DNA from: CAZWRV01 sp964636325
GTDB lineage: Bacteria; Verrucomicrobiota; Lentisphaeria; Victivallales; GWF2-50-93
Length of the DNA stretch: 48,687 bases
Direction: 5' to 3'
NCBI GenBank assembly: GCA_964636325.1
Contig: CAZWRV010000042.1
Coordinates: 1-48,687 of the forward strand
A program made the translations under genes and the position numbers. Shown here in pieces: positions 1 to 8,125 of this stretch; the stretch's first letter is position 1; each line of letters begins with the position of its first letter. Under the pieces are notes generated by a model. It ran no database searches, had not been told where the DNA came from, and was given only the letters and a program-made list of their open reading frames with translations.

Positions 1-4
1 ATTC

Positions 5-140
5 GCAGTTCTGTCGATCAGAAACTCGATGGAGGGCGAAGCCGTGCTGAGCCGCGGTTGAGCTTGGCTCAACCCTCCGGAAGACGACAAAGATAACGAC
101 AAAGTTCGCGACAAAGATGGGCGAGTTTCAGAGGAGGACG
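5..140. repeat. Dispersed hairpin repeat, inverted copy of 48362-48498
   Basis: This segment is nearly identical to the reverse complement of 48362-48498 at the other end of the window. Inside it GGAGGG (31-36) can pair with CCCTCC (73-78), GGC-GAA-GCC lies at 35-43, and GGTTGAGC (56-63) pairs with GCTCAACC (67-74) around a 3-nt loop. It is followed by three 12-bp units starting GACAAAG at 86, 98 and 110. The shared part runs into the purine-rich stretch that serves as the uvrB ribosome-binding site. Related copies lie at 38891-38965 and 44858-44932. Confidence 0.9.
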
Positions 141-151
141 AAGAGGAGGAT

Positions 152-2128
152 ATGTTCAAGCTGTGTTCGGAATTCAAGCCTTCGGGCGACCAGCCGTCGG
201 CGATCAGGGCGCTGACTGAAGGCCTGCGCCGCGGCAGCAGGCACCAGACCCTGCTGGGCGTGACCGGCTCCGGAAAGACCTTCACCATTGCGAACGTCCT
301 GGCTGGCTTCGACGTGCCCGTGCTGGTGATCTCGCACAACAAGACCCTCGCGGCCCAGCTCTACAGCGAGTTCAAGGCGTTCTTCCCCGAGAACGCCGTG
401 GAATATTTCATCAGCTACTACGACTACTACCTGCCGGAGTCGTATATCCCGCAGACCGACACATACATCGCGAAGGACGCCAGCATCAACGAGGAGATCG
501 AGAAGCTGCGGCTCTCCGCCACTGCGTCGCTGGTCCAGCGCAAGGACGTGATAGTGGTCGCAAGCGTCTCGTGCATCTACGGCATCGGCGCCCCCGAGGA
601 CTACGAGAACATGTGCGTGGTCCTCCGCAGGGGCGAGGCCGTCTCCAGGAACGAAGTCCTCGCCAGGCTGGTCGGAATCCAATACGAGAGGAACGACCTG
701 GCACCGGAAAAGGGGCAGTTCAGGGTCCGCGGCGACTCCGTCGACGTCTTCCTCCCCCACAAGGACGAGTTCCTGAGGATCGAGTTCTGGGGCGACACCG
801 TGGAGTCGCTGGCGGCCTGCGACCCGCTCACGGCCGATGTGAGGGAGAAGCTGGACAAGTCCATCCTCTTCCCATGCAAGCACTTCGTGATGCCGCCGGA
901 CAGGATAGAATACGCCTGCGCCAAGATCCTCGAGGAGATGCGCGACAGGGTGAAGTTCTTCGAGGAGCAGGGGAAGCTCGTCGAGGCCCAGCGGATCTTC
1001 CAGCGCACCAACTACGACATCGAGATGATCCGCGAGATCGGCTACTGCGCGGGCATCGAGAACTATTCGGTCTACCTTTCTGGAAGGCCCCGCGGAAGCA
1101 GGCCGTTCTGCCTTCTCGACTTCTTCCCCAGGGACTTCATCACGATCATCGACGAGTCGCACGTCACCATACCCCAGCTCAGGGCGATGTTCAGGGCCGA
1201 CCGCAGCCGCAAGCAGACGCTCGTCGACCACGGCTTCAGGCTTCCTTCGGCCCTCGACAACCGCCCGCTCGACTTTGACGAGTTCAACGGGATCGTCCAG
1301 CGGACGGTCTACGTATCGGCGACGCCGGCGCCCTACGAGCTCGAGCTTTCCGGCAGGGCCGTCGAGCAGGTCGTCCGGCCCACCGGGCTCCTGGACCCCG
1401 AAATTGACGTCCGCCCTCTCAAAGGCCAAATCGACGATCTCATCGGGGAGGTCAGGGATTACGCGAAGCGGAAAGAGCGCGTACTGGTCACGACACTCAC
1501 GAAGAAGAATGCCGAACGCCTCGCCGACTACCTCACGAACATGGGCCTCAACGTCAAATATATCCATTCGGAGCTGGACGTCCTCGAAAGGGCCAGGACG
1601 ATCTGCGAACTCCGCAAGGGCGACTTTGACTGTCTCGTCGGCATCAACCTACTGCGCGAAGGCATCGACCTCCCGGAAGTGGCGCTGGTCGCGATTCTCG
1701 ACGCCGACAAGGAGGGCTTCCTCCGCTCCGAGACTTCGCTCATACAGGTCGCCGGACGCGCCGCGCGGAACGTCAACGGCAAGGTCATCCTCTACGCCGA
1801 CAAGATGACCAAGAGCATCGAAAAGCTCATCAAAGTCTCGAACGACCGCAGGGAGAAGCAGAGGAAGTTCAACGAGGCCTACAAGATCGTCCCGACGACC
1901 ATAACCAAGTCCATCCGCGAGGACATCGCCGTCTACGCCTCCGCCGATTCCGAGGGAACCGGCGGGAAGAAGCGCAAAAAGGCGGAGCTCGCGGCCGTCA
2001 CCGAGGAGGAGATGATCGCCGAACTCGAGAAGGAGATGTATGCCGCCGCCGAAGCCCTCGAATTCGAGCGCGCCGCATACCTCAGAGACCTCGTCGCGGG
2101 GATGAGGAAGGTAGACAAGGGGTCTTGA
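152..2128 (+). CDS. uvrB: Excinuclease ABC subunit B (UvrB)
   Basis: UvrB is the damage-verifying helicase-like subunit of the cytoplasmic nucleotide excision repair complex. It takes DNA from UvrA and recruits UvrC. The 658-residue product has the family's normal length. Walker A GVTGSGKT is at residues 36-43, the beta-hairpin YYDYYLPESYIP at 89-100 that inserts between the strands, and DESH at 334-337. The C-terminal UVR coiled-coil motif that contacts UvrC lies near 617-648. The ATG at 152 follows purine-rich GAGGAGG (131-137) and AGGAGGA (144-150). The gene stands alone; its 5' leader is the dispersed repeat described at 5-140. Identity is certain from motifs and length. Confidence 0.98.
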   Translation: MFKLCSEFKPSGDQPSAIRALTEGLRRGSRHQTLLGVTGSGKTFTIANVLAGFDVPVLVISHNKTLAAQLYSEFKAFFPENAVEYFISYYDYYLPESYIPQTDTYIAKDASINEEIEKLRLSATASLVQRKDVIVVASVSCIYGIGAPEDYENMCVVLRRGEAVSRNEVLARLVGIQYERNDLAPEKGQFRVRGDSVDVFLPHKDEFLRIEFWGDTVESLAACDPLTADVREKLDKSILFPCKHFVMPPDRIEYACAKILEEMRDRVKFFEEQGKLVEAQRIFQRTNYDIEMIREIGYCAGIENYSVYLSGRPRGSRPFCLLDFFPRDFITIIDESHVTIPQLRAMFRADRSRKQTLVDHGFRLPSALDNRPLDFDEFNGIVQRTVYVSATPAPYELELSGRAVEQVVRPTGLLDPEIDVRPLKGQIDDLIGEVRDYAKRKERVLVTTLTKKNAERLADYLTNMGLNVKYIHSELDVLERARTICELRKGDFDCLVGINLLREGIDLPEVALVAILDADKEGFLRSETSLIQVAGRAARNVNGKVILYADKMTKSIEKLIKVSNDRREKQRKFNEAYKIVPTTITKSIREDIAVYASADSEGTGGKKRKKAELAAVTEEEMIAELEKEMYAAAEALEFERAAYLRDLVAGMRKVDKGS

Positions 2129-2178
2129 TTTCTCAAATTATGTTCATAAAAAGATACATCATAGGCGATGAGGTCATA

Positions 2179-2412
2179 ATGCAGATAGCGGCAGGTGTAT
2201 TCAAGGCGAAATGCCTCCGGCTCATGGATGATGTGAGAAGGCATCGCTGTGAGATTGTAATAACAAAGCACGGCAGACCCGTCGCGAAAATGGTTCCCGT
2301 CAAAGGCGGGAAGAAGAAGGCAGGCTGCTTCGGCATGCTGCGCGGTTCAGTGAAGATCAACGGCGACATAGTAGGCGCCAGCGGAGCCTCATGGGAGGCC
2401 GATGAAGGCTGA
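2179..2412 (+). CDS. Phd/YefM-type antitoxin
   Basis: A 77-residue protein beginning MQIAAGVFKAKCLRLMDD, with the central ITKHGRPVAKMVPV motif typical of Phd/YefM antitoxins. This family dimerises, binds the operator of its own operon and neutralises a cognate toxin through its C-terminus. An in-frame start 54 nt upstream at 2125 is possible, but ATG 2179 is preferred because GATGAGG sits 5 nt before it and the family begins at this point. Its stop overlaps the start of a VapC-like gene by 11 nt, the usual antitoxin-toxin arrangement. That toxin is frameshifted and truncated, so this is probably an orphan antitoxin. Confidence 0.82.
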   Translation: MQIAAGVFKAKCLRLMDDVRRHRCEIVITKHGRPVAKMVPVKGGKKKAGCFGMLRGSVKINGDIVGASGASWEADEG

Positions 2413-2598
2413 GCTTCTAATCCTTGACACGCATGTCTGGATATGGTATTTCGATGGTAACAGGAATCTTTGCGGTTCCGGCGCCTGAAGGAGATAGACG
2501 CCTCAATGTCAGATTCCGCGCTGAGGACTTCCGAGATCAGCCTGTGGGAGCTGGCGATGCTGGAGTCGAAGGGGAGGATCAGCTTCCGTGCGCGATGA
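2402..2598 (+). pseudogene. Frameshifted, truncated VapC-type PIN toxin
   Basis: The frame from ATG 2402 reads MKAELLILDTHVWIWYFDGN and then stops at 2486. This is the N-terminus of a VapC PIN-domain RNase, including the first metal-binding aspartate. The homology continues in another frame from about 2485 with the characteristic SEISLWELAMLESKGRISF segment, ending at the stop at 2596. An indel between about 2466 and 2485 therefore broke the gene, and the C-terminal half with the remaining acidic residues is missing. It directly follows and overlaps the Phd-type antitoxin gene. Toxin activity is not expected. Assignment rests on family recognition and is not tested. Confidence 0.78.
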
Positions 2599-2638
2599 AT
2601 GCGGCGATGAGCACATTGGTATCTAAGACGATCTTCAT
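2579..2638 (-). pseudogene. N-terminal fragment of a second PIN-domain protein
   Basis: On the minus strand ATG 2638 opens MKIVLDTNVLIAAFIAHGS and then a stop. This is a textbook PIN-domain N-terminus (PilT/PIN family). Its ATG overlaps the TGA of an upstream minus-strand frame (2635-2700, ending RRDIHTEQDVFDSVS) in an ATGA arrangement, which suggests the 3' end of its own antitoxin. The fragment meets the plus-strand VapC remnant head-on near 2585-2598, so the locus looks like a recombination scar between two toxin-antitoxin modules. Confidence 0.65.
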
Positions 2639-2833
2639 GAAACACTGTCGAAGACGTCTTGCTCCGTGTGAATGTCTCGGCGGGCCGCCTTGGGCAGCAT
2701 TTTTTTCCGGTGTTTCCGGGTTTGTCGGTGTCCGGGCCGGAAATCGGGAATGCGATATCGCCGAGCGGAACTACGGCAGTTAGGTTCATGCATCCGTCAC
2801 TGCGGCAGATTTCAGAAGAGCGGCTGAAATGAA

Positions 2834-2861
2834 AAGCTCCGGCGTGAAAATGCCGGAGCTT
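2834..2861 (-). terminator. Rho-independent terminator of rpsU
   Basis: A perfect 10-bp stem AAGCTCCGGC / GCCGGAGCTT encloses an 8-nt loop. On the minus strand it is followed by TTCATTTC, a modest T tract. It lies 56 nt past the rpsU stop. Confidence 0.75.
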
Positions 2862-2916
2862 GAAGTCGTTGAATCAGCTGTCCGTGGCAGATGATGGCGG
2901 AAGTCCGCCGGTCCGT

Positions 2917-3099
2917 TCACATTCCGTAGGAGATCCTTGCGTAGGCGCTTCTTTCGGCCCTGCGCTTCTTTTCGCTGGGCTTCTCGAAGTGCCTGCGGTT
3001 GCGCAGTTCCTTGAGGACGCCTTCCTTGTCGAGCTTCTTCTTTAGCTTCCTCAGGGCGCGGTCGATCTGCTCGCCTTTTTTCATTCTTACTTCGATCAT
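2917..3099 (-). CDS. rpsU: 30S ribosomal protein S21
   Basis: A 60-residue, very basic protein beginning MIEVRMKKGEQIDRALRKL and continuing with the RNRRHFEKPSEKKRRAE segment conserved in bS21. S21 binds the 30S platform near the anti-Shine-Dalgarno end of 16S rRNA and helps initiation. The ATG at 3099 is chosen because it matches the family start. The strong AGGAGG at 3115-3120 is unusually far away (15 nt). A GTG just after that site opens a different frame, but that product has no S21 similarity. The gene precedes rpoD's 3' end on the same strand only at a distance, and has its own terminator. Confidence 0.95.
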   Translation of the reverse strand: MIEVRMKKGEQIDRALRKLKKKLDKEGVLKELRNRRHFEKPSEKKRRAERSAYARISYGM

Positions 3100-3233
3100 G
3101 AGTCTTCTTTTTCACCTCCTTAGGGAATGTTATTGTTTATATGGTTATTTAAAGACGGCTCAGTAGAATTTCGCCCTGCATACTTCTGCCTACGGAAAAA
3201 TGGAGGGTTGAGCTGCGCTCACCCGTGCCTGGG

Positions 3234-4697
3234 TTAATCGGCGACAAATCCCGACTCGTCCGCGAGCATGCCCTTGAGCTTTGAGAGGGTCTGGTTCTGT
3301 ATCTGGCGGACGCGCTCCCTGGTGCGGCCGATCTCCTGGCTGACCTCCTCTAGGGTGCGGGGCCTGCTGCCGTCGAGGCCGAAACGCATCTTGAGGATCA
3401 TGCGCTCGCGGTCGTCGAGGCTTGTGAGGAGGTTGGTGAGCCGGGCGACGGACTCGATGTCGCCGAGCATCCTGTCCGGTATCGAGGCGCTCTGGTCGGG
3501 TATGATGTCCTGGAACTCGCCGTCCTCGCCCTGCTGGATCGGGTCATGGAGCGAGAAGGTCCTGAGGTCGGCGAGCCTGAGGCCCGCGACTGTCCTTTCG
3601 CTGAACTCGAGGTAGTCGGCTATTTCGGCGTCGGTGGGCTCCCTGCTGAGCTTTTCAGAGAGTTTTAGCCTTGCTGATTTGATCTTGTTTATCTTTCCGG
3701 CGGACTGCACCGGTATCCTGATTGTCTTGCTCTGGTTGGCGAGGGCGCGGCGCATGGACTGCTTTATCCACCATGCGGCGTATGAGCTGAACTTCGCGCC
3801 TTTGGCGGGGTCGAACTTCTCGACGGCCCTCATGAGGCCGATGTTGCCCTCGGAGATGAGGTCCAGGAGCGGGAGGCCGAGACCCTTGAAGTCGTGCGCG
3901 ATTTTCACGACCAGGCGCAGGTTAGCCTTGATGAGCGTTGTCCTGGCCTCCTCCTTGGCCTTGGGGTCGTTGCCGTGTATCTTGGCGGCGAGGATGACCT
4001 CCTCCTCCTTGGTCACCAGGGATATCTGGCCGATATCCTGCATGTATACCTTCATCGTGTCGCTCTTGGAGAGCGAGCCGAAGTCCTCCTGGCCGTCTTT
4101 CGGCCTAGGTGTCGGCTTCGGCTTCCTGGGCGGAGGCGGCGGAGGCTTGACGACCTTCTTTTTCTTGAGCCTGATGATCTGCTTCTTGGCGTCCGGAACC
4201 GGCTTCTTGTGCTCGGGCTTGGAAGGCTTTTTGTCCTTTGCCGGGACAGACTTCTTGGGCGGTGGCGCCTTCGGTACGGGCTTCTTGTGCGGAGGATGCT
4301 GTGTCTGGGGCCTGGCCTGTTGCGCGGGCTTGGAGGTATGCCTGGCCTGGGCAGGGGCGGCGTGCGCCGGAGGCTTATGCGCCGCCGGGACGGGCTTTTT
4401 CGCGGGGGCAGCAGCCGGCTTCTTGTGCTCCGGCTTGGAGATCTTCTTGTCCTTTGCCGGCGGGACTGGCTTCTTCGCGGATGCCGGCGGGGGAGTCTTC
4501 TTTACGGGCTTTGCCGGAAGCTTGGCCGGAGCTTTGACGACCTTGTGTGGGGTACCCTTTACGGCCGCCTTCTTTTGCGGATGCGGCGATTTTTTAACGC
4601 TAATTTTGGCCTTTTCGGCGGGCGGATTCTTTCCTGCCGTTTTTTTATGCGGTATTGTAACGGCCTTGGGTTTCGGTTTTGGGGTGTTTTTCTTCAT
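3234..4697 (-). CDS. rpoD: Primary-type sigma-70 factor with long basic tail
   Basis: A 487-residue sigma-70 family factor that gives RNA polymerase promoter specificity. Residues about 210-487 hold the sigma core: region 1.2 (KVYMQDIGQISLVTKEEE), region 2 with DLISEGNIGLMRAVEKFD and AAWWIKQSMRRAL, region 3, and region 4 with GRTRERVRQIQNQ. Residues 1-200 are the odd part: almost only Lys, Pro, Ala and His, with a duplicated segment PAKDKK(I/P)SKPEHKKP at about 80-93 and 152-165. They replace the usual acidic region 1.1 and look like a histone H1-type tail. The start at 4697 has no strong ribosome-binding site. A promoter overlaps the start of divergent mfd. I call it the primary factor because its regions 2 and 4 are full length; a group 2 factor is the alternative. 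Confidence 0.93.
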   Translation of the reverse strand: MKKNTPKPKPKAVTIPHKKTAGKNPPAEKAKISVKKSPHPQKKAAVKGTPHKVVKAPAKLPAKPVKKTPPPASAKKPVPPAKDKKISKPEHKKPAAAPAKKPVPAAHKPPAHAAPAQARHTSKPAQQARPQTQHPPHKKPVPKAPPPKKSVPAKDKKPSKPEHKKPVPDAKKQIIRLKKKKVVKPPPPPPRKPKPTPRPKDGQEDFGSLSKSDTMKVYMQDIGQISLVTKEEEVILAAKIHGNDPKAKEEARTTLIKANLRLVVKIAHDFKGLGLPLLDLISEGNIGLMRAVEKFDPAKGAKFSSYAAWWIKQSMRRALANQSKTIRIPVQSAGKINKIKSARLKLSEKLSREPTDAEIADYLEFSERTVAGLRLADLRTFSLHDPIQQGEDGEFQDIIPDQSASIPDRMLGDIESVARLTNLLTSLDDRERMILKMRFGLDGSRPRTLEEVSQEIGRTRERVRQIQNQTLSKLKGMLADESGFVAD

Positions 4698-4766
4698 GCT
4701 TATGGCGTATTGTTGCCGATCCTGCTGGAGTGAATATTTCCCGTCCTAAATGAATTAAAGTTTTGT

Positions 4767-4794
4767 ATATTATATGTTGAACATCAAAAGTCAA
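4767..4794 (-). promoter_or_regulatory. Candidate rpoD promoter
   Basis: On the minus strand TTGACT (4789-4794) precedes TATAAT (4769-4774) by 14 nt, or TAATAT (4767-4772) by 16 nt. It lies about 70 nt upstream of the rpoD start and overlaps the mfd start codon, so transcription of the two genes could interfere. Confidence 0.5.
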
Positions 4795-7700
4795 GATGCC
4801 GATGTGGGATTATCTTGGAAAAAAAAGCTGGGATGCTGGCTTAGCGCAGGAATTGAGCGGCAGACGGTCATCAAAAACGTGGATTCCGGAGCCGCAGCGC
4901 CGCTTCTGCTCCGTCTTCTGACGGGGCAGGGGAGGCCCGTCATGGCCGTCTTTCCAGACCTTTACGAGGCGGAAAAGGCCGCCTCGGAGGCGTCCGCCAT
5001 AGCCGAGACGGCCGGCGTGGACCTGCAGTCCGGGATATTCCCCGAGGGGGAGTCGCAGGAGGGTGGATACCTTCCAGAGAACGAGTCCGCGCGGGTCAAC
5101 ATCCTTTATGAGATGCTGAAGCCGGGCGGGAAGATGCTTGTCGCGGCCAGCGCCCGCTCGTTCCTTAGCCCGCTGCCGGAGCCGGACTCGCTCGGCGGGA
5201 GCATCATCGGCCTACGTGTCGGCGACGTGTTTCCCCCAGATGAGCTGCTTAGGCGCCTGGTCGCCTTCGATTACGACGACGAATACGAGGTCACCGCGCC
5301 GGGCGAATTCGCCCGGAAGGGCGGAATTGTGGACGTATTCTCCGCCGGGCAGCGCAGCCCCGCCAGGATCGAATATTTCGGCGACGAGATACAGTCCATG
5401 CGCCTTTTTTCCCCGGAGAACCAGCGGTCAACGGGCAAGATAGCTTCATACGACATAGTGCCGAGGGTTTCGGCGCAAGCGTCCGAGGGTGGGGCGACGC
5501 TCTGGGACTACGCGTTCAAAGGCGGTTTTCTCCTTGCGGTCGTCCACCCGCAGAAATGCAGGACGCACATCGAGCGGTTCTGCGGGCCGGGAGAGCTTGA
5601 AGCCTGGGATCATGTCCTTTGCGCCGGTTCCGAGGCCGCTTCTGCCGCTCTTCTCCTTGACGCGGTGGAGTCCGGCGGGCATCCCGAAGCGGCCGCCGCG
5701 GACTGCTTTCCGGCTTTCGCGCACATTTTTTCCATGGTGGCATCGGAGCTGGAGGCCGGGGCGGGCCTCCTGATGAGGCAGCTGGCCTCGAACCAGATCC
5801 GGCAGTGGCTGGATTCAGGCTACGAAGTGGCGCTTATCGGCGCCAAGGAGGGGGCCTGCGGATGCATCGCCGACTGGTGCGCGCAGAACGGTATCCGGCC
5901 GGAAGAGGTGCAGACCGATCTTTCGCCGATCAGTTCCGGCCTGGTCTTGCCCGGCATAAGGCTGGCTGTCGTCACCGAGAAGGAACTTTATTTCTCCGGG
6001 CATGGCCTCAAAAGGCCTCCATTCAGGCCGAAGGGGGGCCGTCCGAGCTTGAAGGCCGCCTCTGACGAGGGATCGTATGCCGACATCGGCGAGGGAGACT
6101 ACGTGGTCCACAGCCTCTACGGGATCGGGATATTCAGGGGCATTGCGGAGTTTTCCGAGGACGGCACCGAGGATGAGACGTTCAAGATCGAATTTGCGGA
6201 CGATGTCGTCGTCTATGTCCCGATTTGGCATGCCGACAGGCTGAGCCGCTACGTCGGGGCGAGGAGGCAGGCGCCGACCCTCAGCAGGATCGGCGGCAAA
6301 AGATGGCTCGCTTCCAAGATCGAGGCGGCGCGGGCCGCAAAGACGCTGGCCGGGCAGATGCTCACGACCCAGGCCCTTAGGCTCCACAAGCCCGGATTCG
6401 CGTTCCCCCCGGACGACAAGATGCAGCACGTATTCGAGGAATCGTTCCCCTTCCAGGACACACCCGACCAGGCAAGGGCTTCCGCCGAAATCAAGGCCGA
6501 CATGCGCTCGCCCCGCCCCATGGACAGGCTCGTCTGCGGCGACGTCGGCTATGGCAAGACCGAGGTCGCGGCAAGGGCCGCCTTCAAGGCGGTCCTCGCC
6601 GGCCGGCAGGTCGCCGTCCTGGTACCGACCACCGTCCTCGCGCAGCAGCATTACTACACGTTCACGGAGCGCTTCGCCGAATTTCCGGTGGTGGTGGAGA
6701 TGCTCAGCCGCTTCCGCACGCCCGCCGAGCAGAGGCGCATCATAGAGCGCACCGCCGAGGGCAAGGTCGACATCCTCGTCGGAACTCACCGCATAATCCA
6801 GCCGGACATCCGCTTCGCCGACCTCGGCCTCGTCATCATAGACGAGGAGCAGCGCTTCGGCGTCGAGGCGAAGGAAAGGCTGAAAAGCATCCGCGCCAGC
6901 GTGGACGTCCTCACGATGACCGCCACGCCGATCCCCAGGACCCTCTACATGGCGATGACCGGCATCAGGGACATGAGCACGATCATGACCGCCCCCGAGC
7001 AGAGGCTGCCCGTGCAGACCGTCGTCTGCCAGCACGACGAGAAAATCATCGCCTCCGCCATAACGAACGAACTGCAGAGGGGCGGCCAGGCATACTTCCT
7101 CCACAACAGGGTCGCCTCCATAGACAAGGCCCTCGCAAAACTGCAGGAGCTTGTGCCGGACGCGAACTTCGCGGCCGCGCACGGCCAGATGAACGAGCAC
7201 GAGCTGGAGGACGTCATGTCTAAGTTCCTGTCCGGCGGAATCGACGTGCTCGTATGCACCACGATTATTCAGTCAGGCATCGACATCCCCAACGCCAACA
7301 CGATACTCATAGAAAGGGCGGACCGCTTCGGCCTCGCCGAGCTCTACCAGCTCAGGGGCAGGGTGGGCAGATGGACCAGGCAGGCCTTCGCGTATTTCCT
7401 CCTCCCGAAGCACATGGTCCTCATGGGCAGCGCCAGGGAGAGGATCGCCGCGATAAGGCGATACACGCAGCTCGGCGCCGGATTCCGACTGGCGATGAGG
7501 GACATGGAAATAAGAGGCGTGGGAAACCTTCTCGGCCCCGAACAGAGCGGCCACATAAACCAGGTCGGCTTCGACATGTACTGCAGCATGCTCAAGGCGG
7601 CCGTCGGCGAGCTCAAGGGCGGAGATTCCCGGCGCATCCCGGCGCAGGTGGACATCTCGCTGGACTTCCTCGCCTTCGCATACAAGGCACCCAGGCACAG

Positions 7701-8061
7701 ACTTGCCGCCGCGCTGCCGCCCGGCTACATACCGTCCGAGAGGCTGAGGGTCGACGCCTACCGCAGGCTGGCAAGGGCCTCCGAACACTCCGAAATCCAG
7801 GCCCTCGGCGAAGAGTTCACCGACAGGTTCGGACCCCTTCCGGAATGCTCCAGGAACTTCCTGCTATTCCATTCCCTTAGGATAGCCCTGGCCTCCCTCC
7901 GGATCGTTTCGCTCAAGGCTGTCGGCTCCGAGGCGGAATGCTCCTACCACCCCGCCGAAAAAAAACGGGATATGATGTTCAAGCTCGTAGGAAAAACGCC
8001 CGAGCAGAAGTTCCACGAGATACTGAAGCATTTCCACGCATTAATCGCTTTCCCCCTTTAA
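4774..8061 (+). CDS. mfd: Transcription-repair coupling factor Mfd
   Basis: Mfd is a DNA translocase that removes RNA polymerase stalled at lesions and recruits UvrA. The 1095-residue product is close to the 1148 of the E. coli protein. The N-terminal third is the UvrB-homology module (for example PDLYEAEKAASE near 50 and DEYEVTAPGEFARKGGIVDVF near 170). The RNA-polymerase-interacting segment contains GDYVVHSLYGIGIF (about residue 440). Helicase motifs include GDVGYGKTE (589-597), DEEQ (690-693), MTATPIPRTL and the QLRGRVGR motif VI. The C-terminal TRCF domain ends at 8061. ATG 4774 lacks a clear ribosome-binding site and sits in a divergent promoter region shared with rpoD. Confidence 0.97.
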   Translation: MLNIKSQDADVGLSWKKKLGCWLSAGIERQTVIKNVDSGAAAPLLLRLLTGQGRPVMAVFPDLYEAEKAASEASAIAETAGVDLQSGIFPEGESQEGGYLPENESARVNILYEMLKPGGKMLVAASARSFLSPLPEPDSLGGSIIGLRVGDVFPPDELLRRLVAFDYDDEYEVTAPGEFARKGGIVDVFSAGQRSPARIEYFGDEIQSMRLFSPENQRSTGKIASYDIVPRVSAQASEGGATLWDYAFKGGFLLAVVHPQKCRTHIERFCGPGELEAWDHVLCAGSEAASAALLLDAVESGGHPEAAAADCFPAFAHIFSMVASELEAGAGLLMRQLASNQIRQWLDSGYEVALIGAKEGACGCIADWCAQNGIRPEEVQTDLSPISSGLVLPGIRLAVVTEKELYFSGHGLKRPPFRPKGGRPSLKAASDEGSYADIGEGDYVVHSLYGIGIFRGIAEFSEDGTEDETFKIEFADDVVVYVPIWHADRLSRYVGARRQAPTLSRIGGKRWLASKIEAARAAKTLAGQMLTTQALRLHKPGFAFPPDDKMQHVFEESFPFQDTPDQARASAEIKADMRSPRPMDRLVCGDVGYGKTEVAARAAFKAVLAGRQVAVLVPTTVLAQQHYYTFTERFAEFPVVVEMLSRFRTPAEQRRIIERTAEGKVDILVGTHRIIQPDIRFADLGLVIIDEEQRFGVEAKERLKSIRASVDVLTMTATPIPRTLYMAMTGIRDMSTIMTAPEQRLPVQTVVCQHDEKIIASAITNELQRGGQAYFLHNRVASIDKALAKLQELVPDANFAAAHGQMNEHELEDVMSKFLSGGIDVLVCTTIIQSGIDIPNANTILIERADRFGLAELYQLRGRVGRWTRQAFAYFLLPKHMVLMGSARERIAAIRRYTQLGAGFRLAMRDMEIRGVGNLLGPEQSGHINQVGFDMYCSMLKAAVGELKGGDSRRIPAQVDISLDFLAFAYKAPRHRLAAALPPGYIPSERLRVDAYRRLARASEHSEIQALGEEFTDRFGPLPECSRNFLLFHSLRIALASLRIVSLKAVGSEAECSYHPAEKKRDMMFKLVGKTPEQKFHEILKHFHALIAFPL

Positions 8062-8125
8062 AACAGTTCCACATGATTTAAGTTACCCCGCATTCAAGCG
8101 CATGAAATGAAACGGAGGACTTGCT

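Noticed and set aside
128..1567. A 479-codon open frame antisense to uvrB, and similar long frames antisense to mfd (5815-7200) and nagA/proB (22170-23996)
   Set aside because: High GC and strong third-position bias keep opposite frames open. None has a family motif or a suitable ribosome-binding site.
2402..2598. Programmed frameshift in vapC
   Set aside because: No slippery heptamer is visible, and the C-terminal half is missing anyway.
2786..3115. Alternative frame through rpsU starting at GTG 3115, right after AGGAGG
   Set aside because: The S21 frame matches the family closely; the alternative is a lysine/arginine-rich shadow without homology.
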